In this document: positions 11,452 through 23,180 of the stretch, one piece after another
Numbering within the stretch: position 1 is the stretch's first letter
Layout of the letters: the number at the start of each line of letters is the position of its first letter
Origin: Oxytricha trifallax
Lineage: Eukaryota > Ciliophora > Spirotrichea > Sporadotrichida > Oxytrichidae
NCBI GenBank assembly: GCA_000711775.1
Contig: ARYC01019867.1
Span: 1 to 64,000, forward strand
Reading direction: 5' to 3'
DNA length: 64,000 nt
Program-made: the position numbers and the translations under genes
Notes under the pieces: model-generated
Told to the model about the DNA's origin: nothing
The model's database searches: none
What the model saw: the letters and a program-made list of their open reading frames with translations, nothing else

Positions 11452-12016
11452 CCTTGTTCCTTCTCTTGTTATTGAATTTCAAATTTTAATATATAGAGTT
11501 CTGGATCCTATTGTTAAAAATCTTAGTATTAAATATGGGCATCTTATAGGAGGTCAGCCTGGTAATGATACGTTGAGAAAGCTGGCAGAAGCTGTAACAA
11601 ACTTCAGAGATGGAGCCCCATTTTTATCAATTTAGTTCCATTAAATTAGTACTAAATTTGTTTAAATTTGATTAGTACCGGTACTAAATCCGTTTAAATT
11701 TAATTGGTACCAATTTAATAGTACCAAAACTTAATTAGTACCTAGTTTTAAACTAATGAGGTTTTAATGGAAAAGTTCCAAAATGGTTCAAATCTAATTG
11801 GTACCAGTACCAACCTGAATTTATTCTCAGTTGGTACCAAAATTAAAAATATTAACATAAAATTAGAAAATTTTATAGTTATAAACTAAGTATAAATATG
11901 ATGTCTAACACCTAAGAATCAACCATTGTTGTTGCAGTGCCAGCTCCTATACAAAGTTAATATAGCTAGTGAGGTTTTTACTTATTAATAATAGAAATTT
12001 AAATTTGAATTTAAAC

Positions 12017-13464
12017 ATGGCGGCTAACTTAAATCGTAAGCAGTTTCTCTTGGAACAGGTTAATCATTGCTCAACTTTGGCTCCTCCAAGAAACCAGAAG
12101 TAATTTATATTGAAAAGGAGGCAGAGCTAAGAGCTCTAGAGTTTGAAGCTGAGGTCTTCAAAATTTAAGTTTAAAACAAGAAGTTGAGTGCTGAGATGGG
12201 AGTTTAAACATAAGTTGAATTGGTTGAGGAAGATAAGGAACAGCAACCAATAGGAAAAATTAAAACATTTTAATGTGAAGACTGCTAAAATTTCTTCTCA
12301 ACTGAGTCTAGCTTGAAGAGACACATCAAAGAGGTACACTCTGGTAGAGCTAAGATCTACTTCAAGCATGATAAAGTAGATGGTAGATACTAATGCACTA
12401 CCTGCATGAAGTCTTATACTCACTCAGCTAAAGTAAAGAGACATATGCAAAGGCATCATCTAAGCGAATTCCTGATTAAAGATGAGGAAATTTAAAAGCT
12501 TTTACCTGCTAAAAGAAAAAATAACTCTCTTGATTCACAAATAGAGCAGTAGGAGAGACTTAAGAGATAGAAGCGGTTTGAGTCAATGAACCAACCAGCA
12601 AATGGTATGTATATTGCATGCTTATAAGACAGAGCAATGTATATAACTGCATTGAATGCAGTCGACATAAGCAGCTGTATTGAAAACTATTTGAATATTG
12701 ACGTACCTAACAAGGTAAAACTTATAGTTGTTGATGAATTCGCTTACAAGGTATATCCATTCAAGTATCTCATAAAGAACGAGCAATATTAAAATGAGTT
12801 TGCAAATGAATACATAGTACTGAGAGAGGCTTTGAAAAGATAATGCAAGAACTTAGCTAAGCTCGACGGAGTTATACTTGGTCATCGTTTTATTGCTTTG
12901 AGACTAAAGAAGTTTGAAATGACTCTAAGAGAGTATCTCTACCACAATAGATATCCTGATGATTTGAATGAGATACTCACAGATATGACTAAGGGTGTGA
13001 AAGAGCTCCATGATCGAGGGAATGTTCATATTTAGATTTGAAGCCAGAAAATGTAATGCTAAATCTCTGCCCTTTAGAAGTAGTAGTCATAGATTTCAAC
13101 AGAGCAATAAGACAAGTGATAGTGACTTTAGCTAAGGTTTTAGGCAATCCAGGATACTTCCCTATAAGAGAGGAATGGACAAATGGCTCTGTATAATGGG
13201 ATGTTTGGGCGGTAGCTGCAATTATCTTAGAGTGCGTATGGAAAGTATGTCCTATTTTGGAACAAAACATGAGAAATAATCAATAAGTTTGGCTGCTAAA
13301 CATATTAAGCAAGATGAAATATGCAATGAAATTAAGAAGATAGTGAGATGGTCATCGTAAAAGCTCCAGCATATCCACGATAATCATTGGATGATATACT
13401 AGAACAACTACAGACTGCTAAATTCAAGAGGTATCGCAAAGATAAGCAGATAAAATTTGTTTGA
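12017..13464 (+). CDS. TBE zinc-finger/kinase protein (57 kDa type)
   Basis: ATG 12017 to TGA 13462-13464. Two C2H2 fingers lie near 12270-12450 (CEDC...H...H and CTTCMKSYTHSAKVKRHMQR). A long helical linker follows, then a protein-kinase-like domain with KGVKELHDRG before the catalytic loop, VVIDFNRAIRQ at the DFG position and GNPGYFP in the activation segment. Compared with copy 2 this copy lacks one base just after the start and changes frame again near the catalytic loop (~13030), so it is a pseudogene here. Trp codons are TGG (three in the C-lobe), showing that TGA is not used for Trp. Confidence 0.85.
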
Positions 13465-13996
13465 ATTAAGTACAGTAATACTCATTAAATATTCATTAAA
13501 TTCATAAAAAACCTGCATTTTCTCTACTAACCCCAATAAGACCCCAACTATACCCTACAAATCAAAGCACTTATAAACCTCACTAAGGGGTTTTGGGGTT
13601 TTGAATGTTAACTTTTATTAAATTAAAATTATTAACTTATATAGTAGAATACTTCCCTTAATTGTCACGAAATGTCATAAGTAGGAGACGAAGCTAAAAG
13701 GTTTGTGTGAAAGTGGATCACTTTATTGATAAGGAGACCCCAAACAATCTTAATTCAAAATAATAAAAATATTAATGTGTTGGGCAAAATTTCTGTCAAA
13801 TTTATTTAATATTTAAGCGAAGTATAAAAGTCTGAACCAATCACATGTATGGTATATCTATTAATGAAATTTACAAATATAATTAGAACAGTATGAGAAT
13901 TCAGGATAATAGATCAACTATGGAGAATTTGAATTCATTAAAATAAAGATCGAGAGATAAAGACTTTTTTTATGCATTAATTTATTTGAAATATGT

Positions 13997-14656
13997 GGGG
14001 GGGGGGTGAAATTTTAGGCCCACAACATTATAATTTATCTTTATATATTGTAGGAATACATTTGATTTGGGAAATTAAATTATAAATTATAAATTAAAAT
14101 AAATAAATAGTGGCAGTTAACTTTCTGGAAACCCTGACAATATGGTACTTGTTAGATAGAGAATTCAAAATTAACTGGACTTTACTATTGGCGGTAACCC
14201 TCTATCGCATCGTAGAAGCGAGATAACACGACTTTAATTTCTGCATTAAAATCAACTAAACAAATCACCCAAAATTAAAGTCGCGTTATCTCGCTTCTAC
14301 GATGCGATAGAGGGTTACCGCCAATAGTAAAGTCCAGTTAATTTTGAATTCTCTATCTAACAAGTACCATATTGTCAGGGTTTCCAGAAAGTTAACTGCC
14401 ACTATTTATTTATTTTAATTTATTATTTATAATTTAATTTCCCAAATCAAATGTATTCCTACAATAATGTAAAATATGCTGTAATTATTATTTTAAATAA
14501 AAATATGTGTTACTTTGATAGAATATCTGAATTTTTTATCATTATAAAAAATACTTGATGTTAAAATATGATTTATTATAACATATTTAATGATAAAAAT
14601 TAAAAATTTATTAAAATTATATATTTTTATGTTGGGATAATAAAACGCCACCCCCC
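13997..14656. mobile_element. G-tipped element (a), hosts a MITE
   Basis: The left end is a G-run followed by TGAAATTTTAGGCCCACAAC. The right end, read inverted, is GGGGGGTGGCGTTTTATTATCCCAACAT, so the termini are imperfect inverted repeats. Without the MITE inside (14048-14464) it would be about 240 bp of AT-rich, non-coding DNA. It resembles the other G-tipped elements in the window (18043, 22403, 33021, 60275). Confidence 0.55.
14048..14464. mobile_element. TTGTAGG foldback MITE, copy 1
   Basis: A 417-bp element that is almost a perfect palindrome: two ~190-bp arms around a ~40-bp AT-rich centre. Ends are TTGTAGGAATACATTTGATT and its inverse, flanked by TA (14046-14047, 14465-14466). TA target and TIR structure suggest mobilisation by a Tc1/mariner-type transposase. 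No ORF. Three further copies are at 30729, 42710 and 46064. Confidence 0.9.
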
Positions 14657-15585
14657 TCGAATTTTTTAATTAATGAGCTTTCCTTTATCTTTCTTAGGTA
14701 AAAACATTATAATCAAAGGAATGACATTTCTAATAACAAAGGGAGTAATATTGAAGAATTAAGTAAAATTGTCATTTTCAATAATTTATGCAATAGTAAT
14801 TTTATAAAATAGGCATGTTTTTAATACTTTTAAATTAACTTACTTTGTATTATATATATTAAGATACTTAATTATAATTTATTTACAAGTTTTTCTTCAT
14901 TTGCTTAGTTTTATTTTGTTTTAATCCTATTCTATACTATAATTTGTCCTCTAAATGATATTCTTTTATTGATTATTTGTTTTAAAGACTATTAATGCTT
15001 CATTATGATAATCTAGATTTTATCCAAATATATTAATATTTGAAAAATTTTATTTTTATATTTCATATTTCATTAATAAATAAAATCGATAATAAATAAA
15101 TTGTTAAACTACGATATAAAAACAAAATAATAACTGAAATAAACCTCTAAAATTTTATAAATACCAATAAAACATGACATATGATGACTATATGCCTTCA
15201 TTTAAGGAAATCCCAAGAACTGAGTTTACCTTTTTTTTATTGAATAAAAATGCTCATCTTGAACGTTCTCACTTGAGGCCAATTCAATAATAAAAGTAAT
15301 TAAAAAGATATATTTTTTAATTAAATGCTGCTGCCTAATTTACATTTGTAGCAATTGCTTTATGGCTATAATAAGATGAAATTAAAGTTAGTATTCTGTT
15401 ATACTTTATAATATTATAAGTAATGGTTTTGATTTATGGAAACAGAATTGCAAGTGATGCATTGATAAGTTGGTCATTAGTAAAACTGAATCGTAAGGCT
15501 AGACTTTTAACGAAACAAACTTCAAATATTTCCATTTCAATCAACCAAATCTATTTGGTTGTTAATTTATTATTAATTAGTAATT
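14657..15585. other. AT-rich spacer, nothing recognised
   Basis: AT-rich DNA without a convincing gene, repeat or RNA. Frames are short and composed of Ile, Lys, Asn, Phe and Leu, as chance would give. Confidence 0.6.
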
Positions 15586-15589
15586 ATTA

Positions 15590-16030
15590 ATTTTGGCTGA
15601 ACTAGATTTCACAAATCAGATATGAGAGTGTGAAAGAACATAAATGCTGTCATGTAATTCCAGTATAAAGAAACTGCATGCTTATTATGCCTAGTATTCA
15701 CACTAGTAACGATACATGCTAAATTATGGATAACCTTAAACATCAAGAATAAGACACACCACTAATTAAATCATTCATATCTTATTATTATTATTTGTAA
15801 TTTAAATATAAATATAAATATAAATTTCAGTTAATTATTTGATTATTTAAACTGGTTAATTGAACAAATTAGAAGTCTGAGGCGTGAGCAAAACTAACCA
15901 TCAATGATACAGCACAGGCAGAGCATTTAACAACTCAGCAGTGATTTATGTGAGGCTAAACGAGCATCAATAGGGTTAAAGACTGCTAGTACTTGAAGAA
16001 ATAAGCCTGATTGATGCTTAATTGTATTGA
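15590..16030 (+). CDS. plus-strand coding-like blocks
   Basis: Two GC-richer patches separated by AT-rich DNA. The first reads RYESVKEHKCCHVIPVQRNC then TSNDTCQIMDNLKHQEQDTP (15600-15775). The second is open in several frames; the best reads YSTGRAFNNSAVIYVRLNEH then GQRLLVLEEISLIDAQLY with a TGA end near 16028. They may be segments of one gene with the blocks to 17.5 kb. No family recognised. Confidence 0.4.
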
Positions 16031-16099
16031 ACTTGATGCATCTCAATGATCTAAGTGTATAAATAATAAACAAGTAATAACTACTTTTTTATTTTATAC

Positions 16100-16540
16100 T
16101 TATACTAGCTTGGAAATAGTGATGGACATCTACCAGATAAACCCTGAATGTGAGTTTAACTGAATCTAATGCGCTTAAGTTCATTGCTCTAAGTGTTCAT
16201 CATAGTGAGACAGTTGTAAACAAAAACAAAAAGGCTGACTGATAAACACTGAGTTAGTTGCGATCAAATCAAAGTCACAGTAAATTGTAGTTTAATTGAT
16301 AATAATATAATATTTAAACATTTCAATATTATTATAACAATTTAATATATCAAGTCTTTAATAATAATACAGTAATTACAATAACTACATTCACTTGAAT
16401 AATCACTAAATCTATCTGGGCAGCTACTTGAAGAATTGAGAAGCTGATGCTAAAAGATCTAACTTGGCTCTCACAAAGGACCAAAACAGATATCATAGAG
16501 TTGGCGTTTAAGTCTAGCAGTCACTGATAGTTATTGATAT
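16100..16540 (+). CDS. cysteine-rich coding-like block
   Basis: Plus-strand reading LEIVMDIYQINPECEF, then a Cys-rich stretch IQCAQVHCSKCSSQ and DSCKQKQKG. It is interrupted by TGA codons at places where Trp would suit a zinc-binding module. A later patch reads RIEKLMLKDLTWLSQRTKTD then IIELAFKSSSH (16430-16525). The Cys/His spacing suggests a metal-binding fold but does not match a family I can name. Probably decayed or multi-segment. Confidence 0.35.
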
Positions 16541-16599
16541 ATATTTCAATTTATAAAAATTAATAGTTTTATAATTATTTTAATTAGTTGTTTAATTCG

Positions 16600-17530
16600 A
16601 ATCAAATAGCGATGACAGAATATGAATTCTACAGGAGCTGCCAACGTTGCCAATGATCTTATTAAGAGAGCTAGATCCACTAAAAGAGCAGAATAGAATT
16701 AGACACTAAAGAATCACTCTCCTTGCTCTCTAGCAATAAGAACTGTACAGTAACCAGTAAAGTAAACTATTAAGTTATGAATCTGGTTATTGTTCTAAAT
16801 AGTTATTTATATTAAACTATCTTAATTAGTTAATTGAATAAAGCATAGTTAATATTTCTAATTAAACAGTGGAGTCTTCTGTCTAAATCAAGGTAAGACT
16901 AACTCAACATCAAGTTGTCTATAAAATAGCATGTTGTTCTGGCTGCTGACACTAATGTGGCAAGAGCAGGCTTCAGCTGTGAAACAGACAAGCTGATGAT
17001 GAAGAGCTTACTTGCTGCCCATATACACACTCATCCACACTCAAAACAAATATTATTATAATAAATATAATATTATATAAATGAGTGAGTTAGTCAATAG
17101 ATTTATCGAATCAAAGTGTTGTTTGCATGATAAAAAGGAGGAAAGTTGATTTTGTTGGATGAAAACAATTGTTAGGCATGAGAAACTGTTGTTGAGAGTG
17201 CAGGCATCCTTGCAAGTAGACAGTGCATTGCCAGTGAGTGAGTCGCTAGCTCTGATAATCGTTAGTGAGTAGGTATTCAGGATTTACTTGATCAAACATA
17301 TTCAATAATTTAATTTAATATTTAATATTTATGCAATATAAATGAAAAAAAAAGAAAGTATTTTGGGATTTAAATCAATAACTTATTTATATTTAATAAA
17401 AATAATAAATGTGATATATTCAGCTTTAGTTCAAGTTTTATCAGAGAAATTACAAACAAAGAAAGCAAGTGGTAGTGATAGCAGTCATATTGAGGATAAT
17501 CATTAAATGAATGACCGTTTAAATATATTC
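16600..17530 (+). CDS. plus-strand coding-like blocks
   Basis: Three patches: NSTGAANVANDLIKRARSTK near 16625-16790; MSELVNRFIESKCCLHDKKE continuing after a TGA to VRHEKLLLRVQASLQVDSAL near 17082-17290; and SALVQVLSEKLQTKKASGSD, SSHIEDNHQMNDR near 17420-17525. All are on plus and richer in G+C than the spacers. They fit successive segments of one gene. Function unknown. Confidence 0.4.
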
Positions 17531-18042
17531 CAATTTATTCTTTATCTATGAATTTAATTTTATAAAAAATAGAGAGCATTAAATCAAATAAATATCTTTT
17601 TACAATACAATCTCTTAATTAAATTCCTATATTAATAATAAATTCCAATTTGTTTTTAACTTATTTAATATATTTTATATACATTTCAAACTTTCGAATG
17701 CCTTTAAATCAAAGCTCAAAGATACAAATAAAATGATAAGACATAATCATTAATTAAAAAACATATAATTTTAACATATTCTGTCAATAAATAAAACTAA
17801 CTATTTAAAGAATACATTTTTAACAATAATATTTGATTATTTTTGCTCAATAACTATCTTAAAAAACCCTATTTTTTCGAAATTTTATGCTGAATATTTC
17901 TATGACTAAGTAAATATGTTAGTATTAAATTCTTAAATTTCCAACATCAAGTTGTATATTCTACAAAATTAACAACTTTTAGTAAAAAATACTAACATTA
18001 AATTGATATGTATTTAAGATTAATGATTTTAATAAACATATT
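17531..18042. other. AT-rich spacer, nothing recognised
   Basis: No gene or repeat recognised. Confidence 0.6.
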
Positions 18043-18440
18043 GGGGGGGGAGTTTTCATCACCAAAATTTTATAAGCACCCAAGAGAGGAAGTTTTCGTC
18101 CCATACATAAAAATATGAGTTTTTTATAAATTTCCTAAATATATATAATTAATTATGATATGATAATTTATAATCTACCTTCCAGTATTAATCATACCTT
18201 GAGAAAGAATCCAAATTTTATTGATAATAATGTTAATTATAAACAAAAAGCAATTAATTTATCATTGTTTTTTATATATAATTTGATAAAATATAATAAT
18301 ATACTTTGAGAATTTTTAATTATTAAAAGTTGTTTAGCACATGGTATTGTTAATTTAAATTTAAATTTATATGCTTCTAATATTTTATTTGCCAAAAAGT
18401 ATTAAATTTAATGTTTGGGTCAAGAAACTCCACGTCCCCC
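18043..18440. mobile_element. G-tipped element (b)
   Basis: 398 bp, AT-rich, no ORF. The left end is a run of eight G followed by AGTTTTCATCACC. The right end, inverted, is GTGGGGGACGTGGAGTTTCT. An inner copy of the GGAAGTTTTCGTCCCA module lies at about 18088. Same terminal design as the elements at 22403, 33021 and 60275. Confidence 0.5.
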
Positions 18441-18725
18441 ACAAAAAAAATTATTAACTAAAAATTTATAATTATGTAATAATTTCATCTTTATATCCTC
18501 TAAAATATTAACAATAGTCATTAAAGACTTTGTATATTAAAAATATTTAAAATTAAACAAATTAAATACATAAATTTATATTTTAATCAAAATAAAAAAT
18601 CATATTTATAAAAAATAAAGATTTAATTTTATTAAAAATACTTAATAAAAGATGTTAAAATAAAGTGAAATTAAATTAAAAATACTTACTTTATTATTTT
18701 AAAATTAGAAAAACTTTAATTATAA

Positions 18726-19523
18726 AGTGAAGATAACGATTTGAATATGAAAATTAGAAATTAATCAAGATTTATAGTGTAAGTTTGGTCTTCAGCTGCT
18801 TTTACTGTCTTAATTCCTCTCCATTTGCAGTATTTCCATCATCACATTTTTCATAGCTTGTACTTTTCAGAATCATGAAGACTATTCGCATCTGATACTT
18901 AGCATTCCTACTGTCAACGAGAACTACTTTTTAGGTGCTACTGCTGAAGCCGACGCCATAGCTAGCCTCAAAGCTGTCTTGCTGTAGTTGAGAGACTCCA
19001 TTATGTTTAGTAGAAATTTAATCATTTTCAGAGATTTAATAAATTAAATTAGGGTAATTAAAACTTTTTAAGTTTTAATGTTTGAGACATTTAAATCATA
19101 CTAATAGGTTTAATCTATATAGAATTTTTATTAGAGATGTTTTAATTAATTTTAGGCTTAAATATATTAATTCAAACTTGCCCTAATTTAATTCATTAAA
19201 TCTCTGAAAATGATTAAATTTCTACTAAACATAATGGAGTCTCTCACTGAACAAGGATCTCCAGCAAGACAGCTTTGAGGCTAGCTATGGCGGCGGCTTC
19301 AGCAGCAGCACCTAAAAAGTAGTTCTCGTTGACAGTAGGAATACTAAGTATCAGATGCAAATAGTCTTCATGATTCTGAAAAGTACAAGCTATGAAAAAT
19401 GTGATGATGAAAATACTGCAAATGGAGAGGAATTAAGACAGTAAAAGCAGCTGAAGACCAAACTTACACTATAAATCTTGATTAATTTCTAATTTTCATA
19501 TTCAAATCGTTATCTTCACTTTA
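18726..19523. repeat. large inverted repeat with coding-like arms
   Basis: Two arms of about 330-350 bp (18726-19058 and 19176-19523) match in inverted orientation around a ~115-bp AT-rich centre. The outer tips read AAGTGAAGATAACGATTTGA and its inverse. The arms are GC-richer than their surroundings and hold a short ORF beginning MESLNYSKTALRLAMASASA in the left arm (minus strand). The right arm has the matching SKTALRLAMA followed by an Ala run, with an inserted difference near the start. It is either a foldback element that took up gene sequence or an inverted duplication. It adjoins the 3' end of the chromodomain gene. Confidence 0.75.
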
Positions 19524-19539
19524 GCTCATAAATTCTTAA

Positions 19540-22382
19540 AAATATTTGCAATTGCAATATATGATTCTATCGACTCCTCAGGCGTCTTCCTGGGGTCATT
19601 GTCTTTCACCGTGATTGCCATCTATTGTTTTATCTCGCTGTCGTAGCGCCATTAGAAGTCAGTAGCATTTGTGTTTGAGATAAGGCGTTTGTCGCGTGAG
19701 ACAAAGGAGTAGGGTATTGTGGGGTTATCCTAGAGCATTTTATAAGCGAGACTATAGAGATTTTATTCGATCGAGAGCAAGTCCTTCTCAAATTTCTAGG
19801 CCGCCCAGTTCTCTCCAACTATTTCACCTTCCTCTGAACCAACTTGTATTTGCAGATCGTCACCATCATTTATCATTTACTGCGTGAAGTGATCCAGCTT
19901 CGATCTTGGGCTGCCGAGGACCACCCAAGAATATGCAGCGCTAATGACTTCTCTATCCCATACCTGATCAAATATTTAATTATATAATTTATCTGGTAAA
20001 GGGTGTACTTTTATTTATTTTATCGTCTTAATATGCTTTTACAACTATTCTAACTTGATCTTCGTTTCTTGCATAATCTTTACCTAGTTTAATTGAATAG
20101 TCTCGAACCTAACCCTCTCTCGCTGAGTTATTTATAATCTTCAGCCTCCCTTTCTGTGTTATGTCAAACGAGGCGGTCTTTGCATGCATATATCTTTCTC
20201 TGTCTATTCTATTGCCAATAAGTTTTTCTGCTCTAGATTTCCTTGGAATTCTCTGTGGTATTGCTTGGTTATTGGTTCTTATTGCCTTTGTTGTGAGGAT
20301 TGGTTCTCCAATCTTTTATGTAGCTTTTTCTACTGCTTTTAATTTTCATCCTGTTGCCACCTTACTTTATCACCCTTTCCTCCTTCATAAAACGGAACCA
20401 TTCTCGTTTAAAAGCCTCTCTTTTGCTAACAGGAGGATTATCTCGACAAATTGAAAGCATTCCGATGTAATTCACGCCGTAGTACCATTATTTGAGTTAT
20501 TCTCCATCAGGGGTAATCTTGATTGGCCCTTCCTCTGCTGAGTCAAGTAACAACTATTTGCTATTATCTTTTACCACAGCTGCTGCATGACACTGTTATT
20601 ATTTTTTCACTACGCCATTCTCAAGGGTAAATTTATCACTAGAACTTGAATTATTAACTTGTTATACGGGTTATTGGTTTCCAAGAGATCCCACCACCTT
20701 AGTGTATATTTGCTTTCATATTATGAAGGATAACACCTGTGATTGCGTCAGTATAAACTGGGCTGTACCATTGATTAACTTTAGGGTCTTAGAATAAATA
20801 TGGAAGATTCTTGTAGCAATATCCTTCCTCCCAAGGCATCTCCAACTTTCTTTTACTTGACATGTGTCCTTGAATCGTACAGGGTATGAAATGTTTAGGA
20901 GAATCGAATAATGGCCCAACATCAACCATGTTACTTGCTGTTATAAAATAGGTGAGGGTAGATTAATCTTGTTTACCAGGGTGCCAATATGCTTTCTTAA
21001 ATAAATCCTGAGGCGGCATTTATTGAACTTCCCGTGTGTACAATTGAGTGGTCTTAAAATATTAGAGGATCTGCTTGTAAGCCCCTTAAACGAACTCTTC
21101 CCTGGTCTACTAAATCATCGAACCATACTTGATGTCTAGAAAACTGTCATAGTTGCTGGTCAACTTTTATTCTTATTCATGAGAGTAAATCAAAGAAAGG
21201 ACATTCAAAATCTCTCATTTCTTGAATAATATTCAAAGATTTGGGCGGTACCTATCTCACCACCACACTTATTATATATAAATTTATTATTCAAAAAAGT
21301 CACGGACCTGATCAAATTTGGATTGAATATCAATAATAAATTAATTAAAATGATATTTGGCAACTCTTAAGATGAGTAAAATAAAAACTAAAATAGTTTT
21401 TATCATGAAATATACTTAATTTCAACTTGGATTTAAGAATAAAAGGAAGTCATTTTTCAGTGGATAAAATTATAAATATTATTTATATTTTCTTGAATGA
21501 CCCAATAGGCTTTCTTTTGAAGATAAATCTGGATGAAAACCATTTTAAATATGTTAAATATACTTGATTGTACTCAGAGTAATCCAGATTCATCATCAAA
21601 AGAAAGCCTATTGGGTCATACAATGAAAATATAAATAATATTTTATAATTTTATCCATTGAAAAATGACTTCCTTTTATTCTTAAATCCAAGATGAAATT
21701 AAGTATATTTCATGATAAAAACTATTTTAGTTTTTATTTTACTCATCTTAAGAGTTGCCAAATATCATTTTTATTAATTTATTATTGATATTCTATCCAA
21801 ATTTGATCAGGTCCATGACATTTTTGAATAATAAATTTATATATAATAAGTGTGGTGGTGAGATAGGTACAGCTTTGCTGCAGTTGGTATCAGCATCATC
21901 CTCTATAATAATTGCTGTAGGTCTGTTCTCATTCTACCCCTCTTCTAAAGCTTCGGTTATCTATTTCTTATTTAGCTTAATAACTGGAGTGAAAGAGCTT
22001 GTCTTAGCAGCTGCGGAGTTTGCGATTTTCTTACATTCATCAGTTCTGGTGTCACATTAAGCGACAATTATACCTTTCCTCAGTATTTTATGGCAGGCGG
22101 TGCATTTTTGTTAATAAACTTTCACATCCAACAGCTCACGTTTCTTGTCAATTAAAAAGTTGTTGCTTCATTTTTTGCCCATTCTCCATCTAAATTTTGG
22201 TCTGGTATCCAACTATCAAGCTTTGGGCCATACCCTTGCCATCTAACTAAATATTCAAACCCATTATCAGTCTTGCGTGCATCAAATATCTGACTTATGT
22301 CAAATTTTTCCTCTTCTTCCTTGGTCTCTCTATTATTTTAGCCATTGGAAGATTAAATTATTTATCTCCTTGAGTCGGTCAT
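19540..22382 (-). CDS. chromodomain protein gene, interrupted by a foldback
   Basis: From ATG 22382 (MTDSRRQIIQSSNGQNNRET) a chromodomain follows at about residues 27-75: FDISQIFDARKTDNGFEYLV, then RWQGYGPKLDSWIPDQNL. It has the aromatic residues and the EYLVRWQGY core that bind methyl-lysine histone tails in the family. A Cys-rich linker (CTACHKILRKG, CDTRTDECKK) comes next. The frame crosses the foldback site at 21251-21867 and goes on through long blocks (HQVWFDDLVDQGRVRLRGLQ; KLEMPWEEGYCYKNLPYLFQ; WYYGVNYIGMLSICRDNPPV), ending at TGA near 19540 after DQVWDREVISAAYSWVVLG and KTPEESIESYIAIANIF. Several frame changes and internal TGAs mean it is either split by more internal sequence or decayed. 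Beyond the chromodomain I recognise nothing. It could belong to a larger element with the nearby transposase. Confidence 0.65.
21251..21867. mobile_element. foldback element inside the chromodomain gene
   Basis: 617 bp. The two arms (~280 bp each) are inverted copies, with tips CCTATCTCACCACCACACTT and its inverse, flanked by TA (21249-21250 and 21868-21869). If the element and one TA are left out, the minus-strand codons run ...KAV-PPKSLNIIQEM... without a shift. That is direct evidence that it was inserted into, or is excised from, coding sequence. No ORF of its own. Confidence 0.85.
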
Positions 22383-22402
22383 TGTAACTCTACTAAAACA
22401 CA

Positions 22403-22839
22403 GGGGGGGAAGTTTCCTGCCCCCAACATTAAATTTTATATTTTTTGGCAATAAAAATATTAGAATCATATAAATTTCAATTTCAAATACCATTACCATG
22501 ATCAAAATAACTTTTATTAATATATAATTTTCAAGATACATTATTATTCTTCATCAAATTCTGTATTTAAATCAATGCTAAAGTAATTGTTTTTTACTAA
22601 TAATTAATGTGATTTTGATTAAAATGTGAAATTATTATCTAAATAGAAATGATATTTGATGCTAGATTAAAAAATAACTTTATCATAATTGATGATAAAG
22701 ATTCTTTGATAATTATAAAAATTACATATATTTTATGTATGGGTCAGGAAACTTCCGAAGGGGGCAGGAAACTACCTTTTTGGGGCAGGAAATTTCCCCA
22801 TTGAGTGCATATAAAATTTTGGGGCAGGAAACTTAAACC
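22403..22839. mobile_element. G-tipped element (c) with repeated AAGTTTCCTGCCCC
   Basis: 437 bp between the chromodomain gene and the transposase gene. The left end is GGGGGGGAAGTTTCCTGCCC. The right end has the inverse module four times (about 22741-22839), so the terminus looks amplified. The interior is AT-rich and non-coding. Confidence 0.6.
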
Positions 22840-23180
22840 AAAGCACTAATAATTAAAATCAAATGCGTTTTATACTGAAAATATAATAGCATTCATTTCC
22901 TGAATATTTAAACTACTTTAAAGTGCTTGATTTTTAAATATTTAATTTGTTCCATATTAATTTAAACTTACCAGAATGATAGAAACCAAGCTAACTTTGC
23001 ATATGCTAATCAAAATTTACCAATCTAAACACTATTCGACAGAGCAGCCAAGACTGAAATGACCCCTCATCTCCTGGACAACCAAGTTGTCTCAACACGG
23101 AAATATAGACTATTTAAGTTAATCCAATTATAAAATGTTTAATAAAATTGCTTAGAGTTTGCCTACTAGCTATGTCTCTA

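Larger units (their letters stand above)
9488..13603 (+). mobile_element. TBE-like transposon, copy 1 (complete)
   Basis: A 4116-bp element bounded by 85-bp near-perfect inverted repeats (9488-9572, 13519-13603). Each begins CAAAACCCCAAAACCCC, the telomere-like tip of Oxytricha TBE elements. The 3-bp target duplication AAT (9485-9487 and 13604-13606) fits the known ANT preference. Gene order is transposase (+), 22 kDa (-), finger-kinase (+), as in TBE1. In these ciliates TBEs are removed from the somatic genome, and their transposase is itself implicated in genome rearrangement (known for Oxytricha). The genes carry a few lesions, so this copy is probably not fully active. Confidence 0.95.

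Noticed and set aside
14048-14464. Structured RNA or tRNA-derived SINE from the strong palindrome
   Set aside because: No A/B boxes or cloverleaf; ends and TA duplication show a foldback MITE.
16490-16590. CDDGN or similar Cys-rich repeat domain, and RING/IBR finger near 16.2 kb
   Set aside because: Cys/His spacing does not meet a known family and the frame is interrupted.
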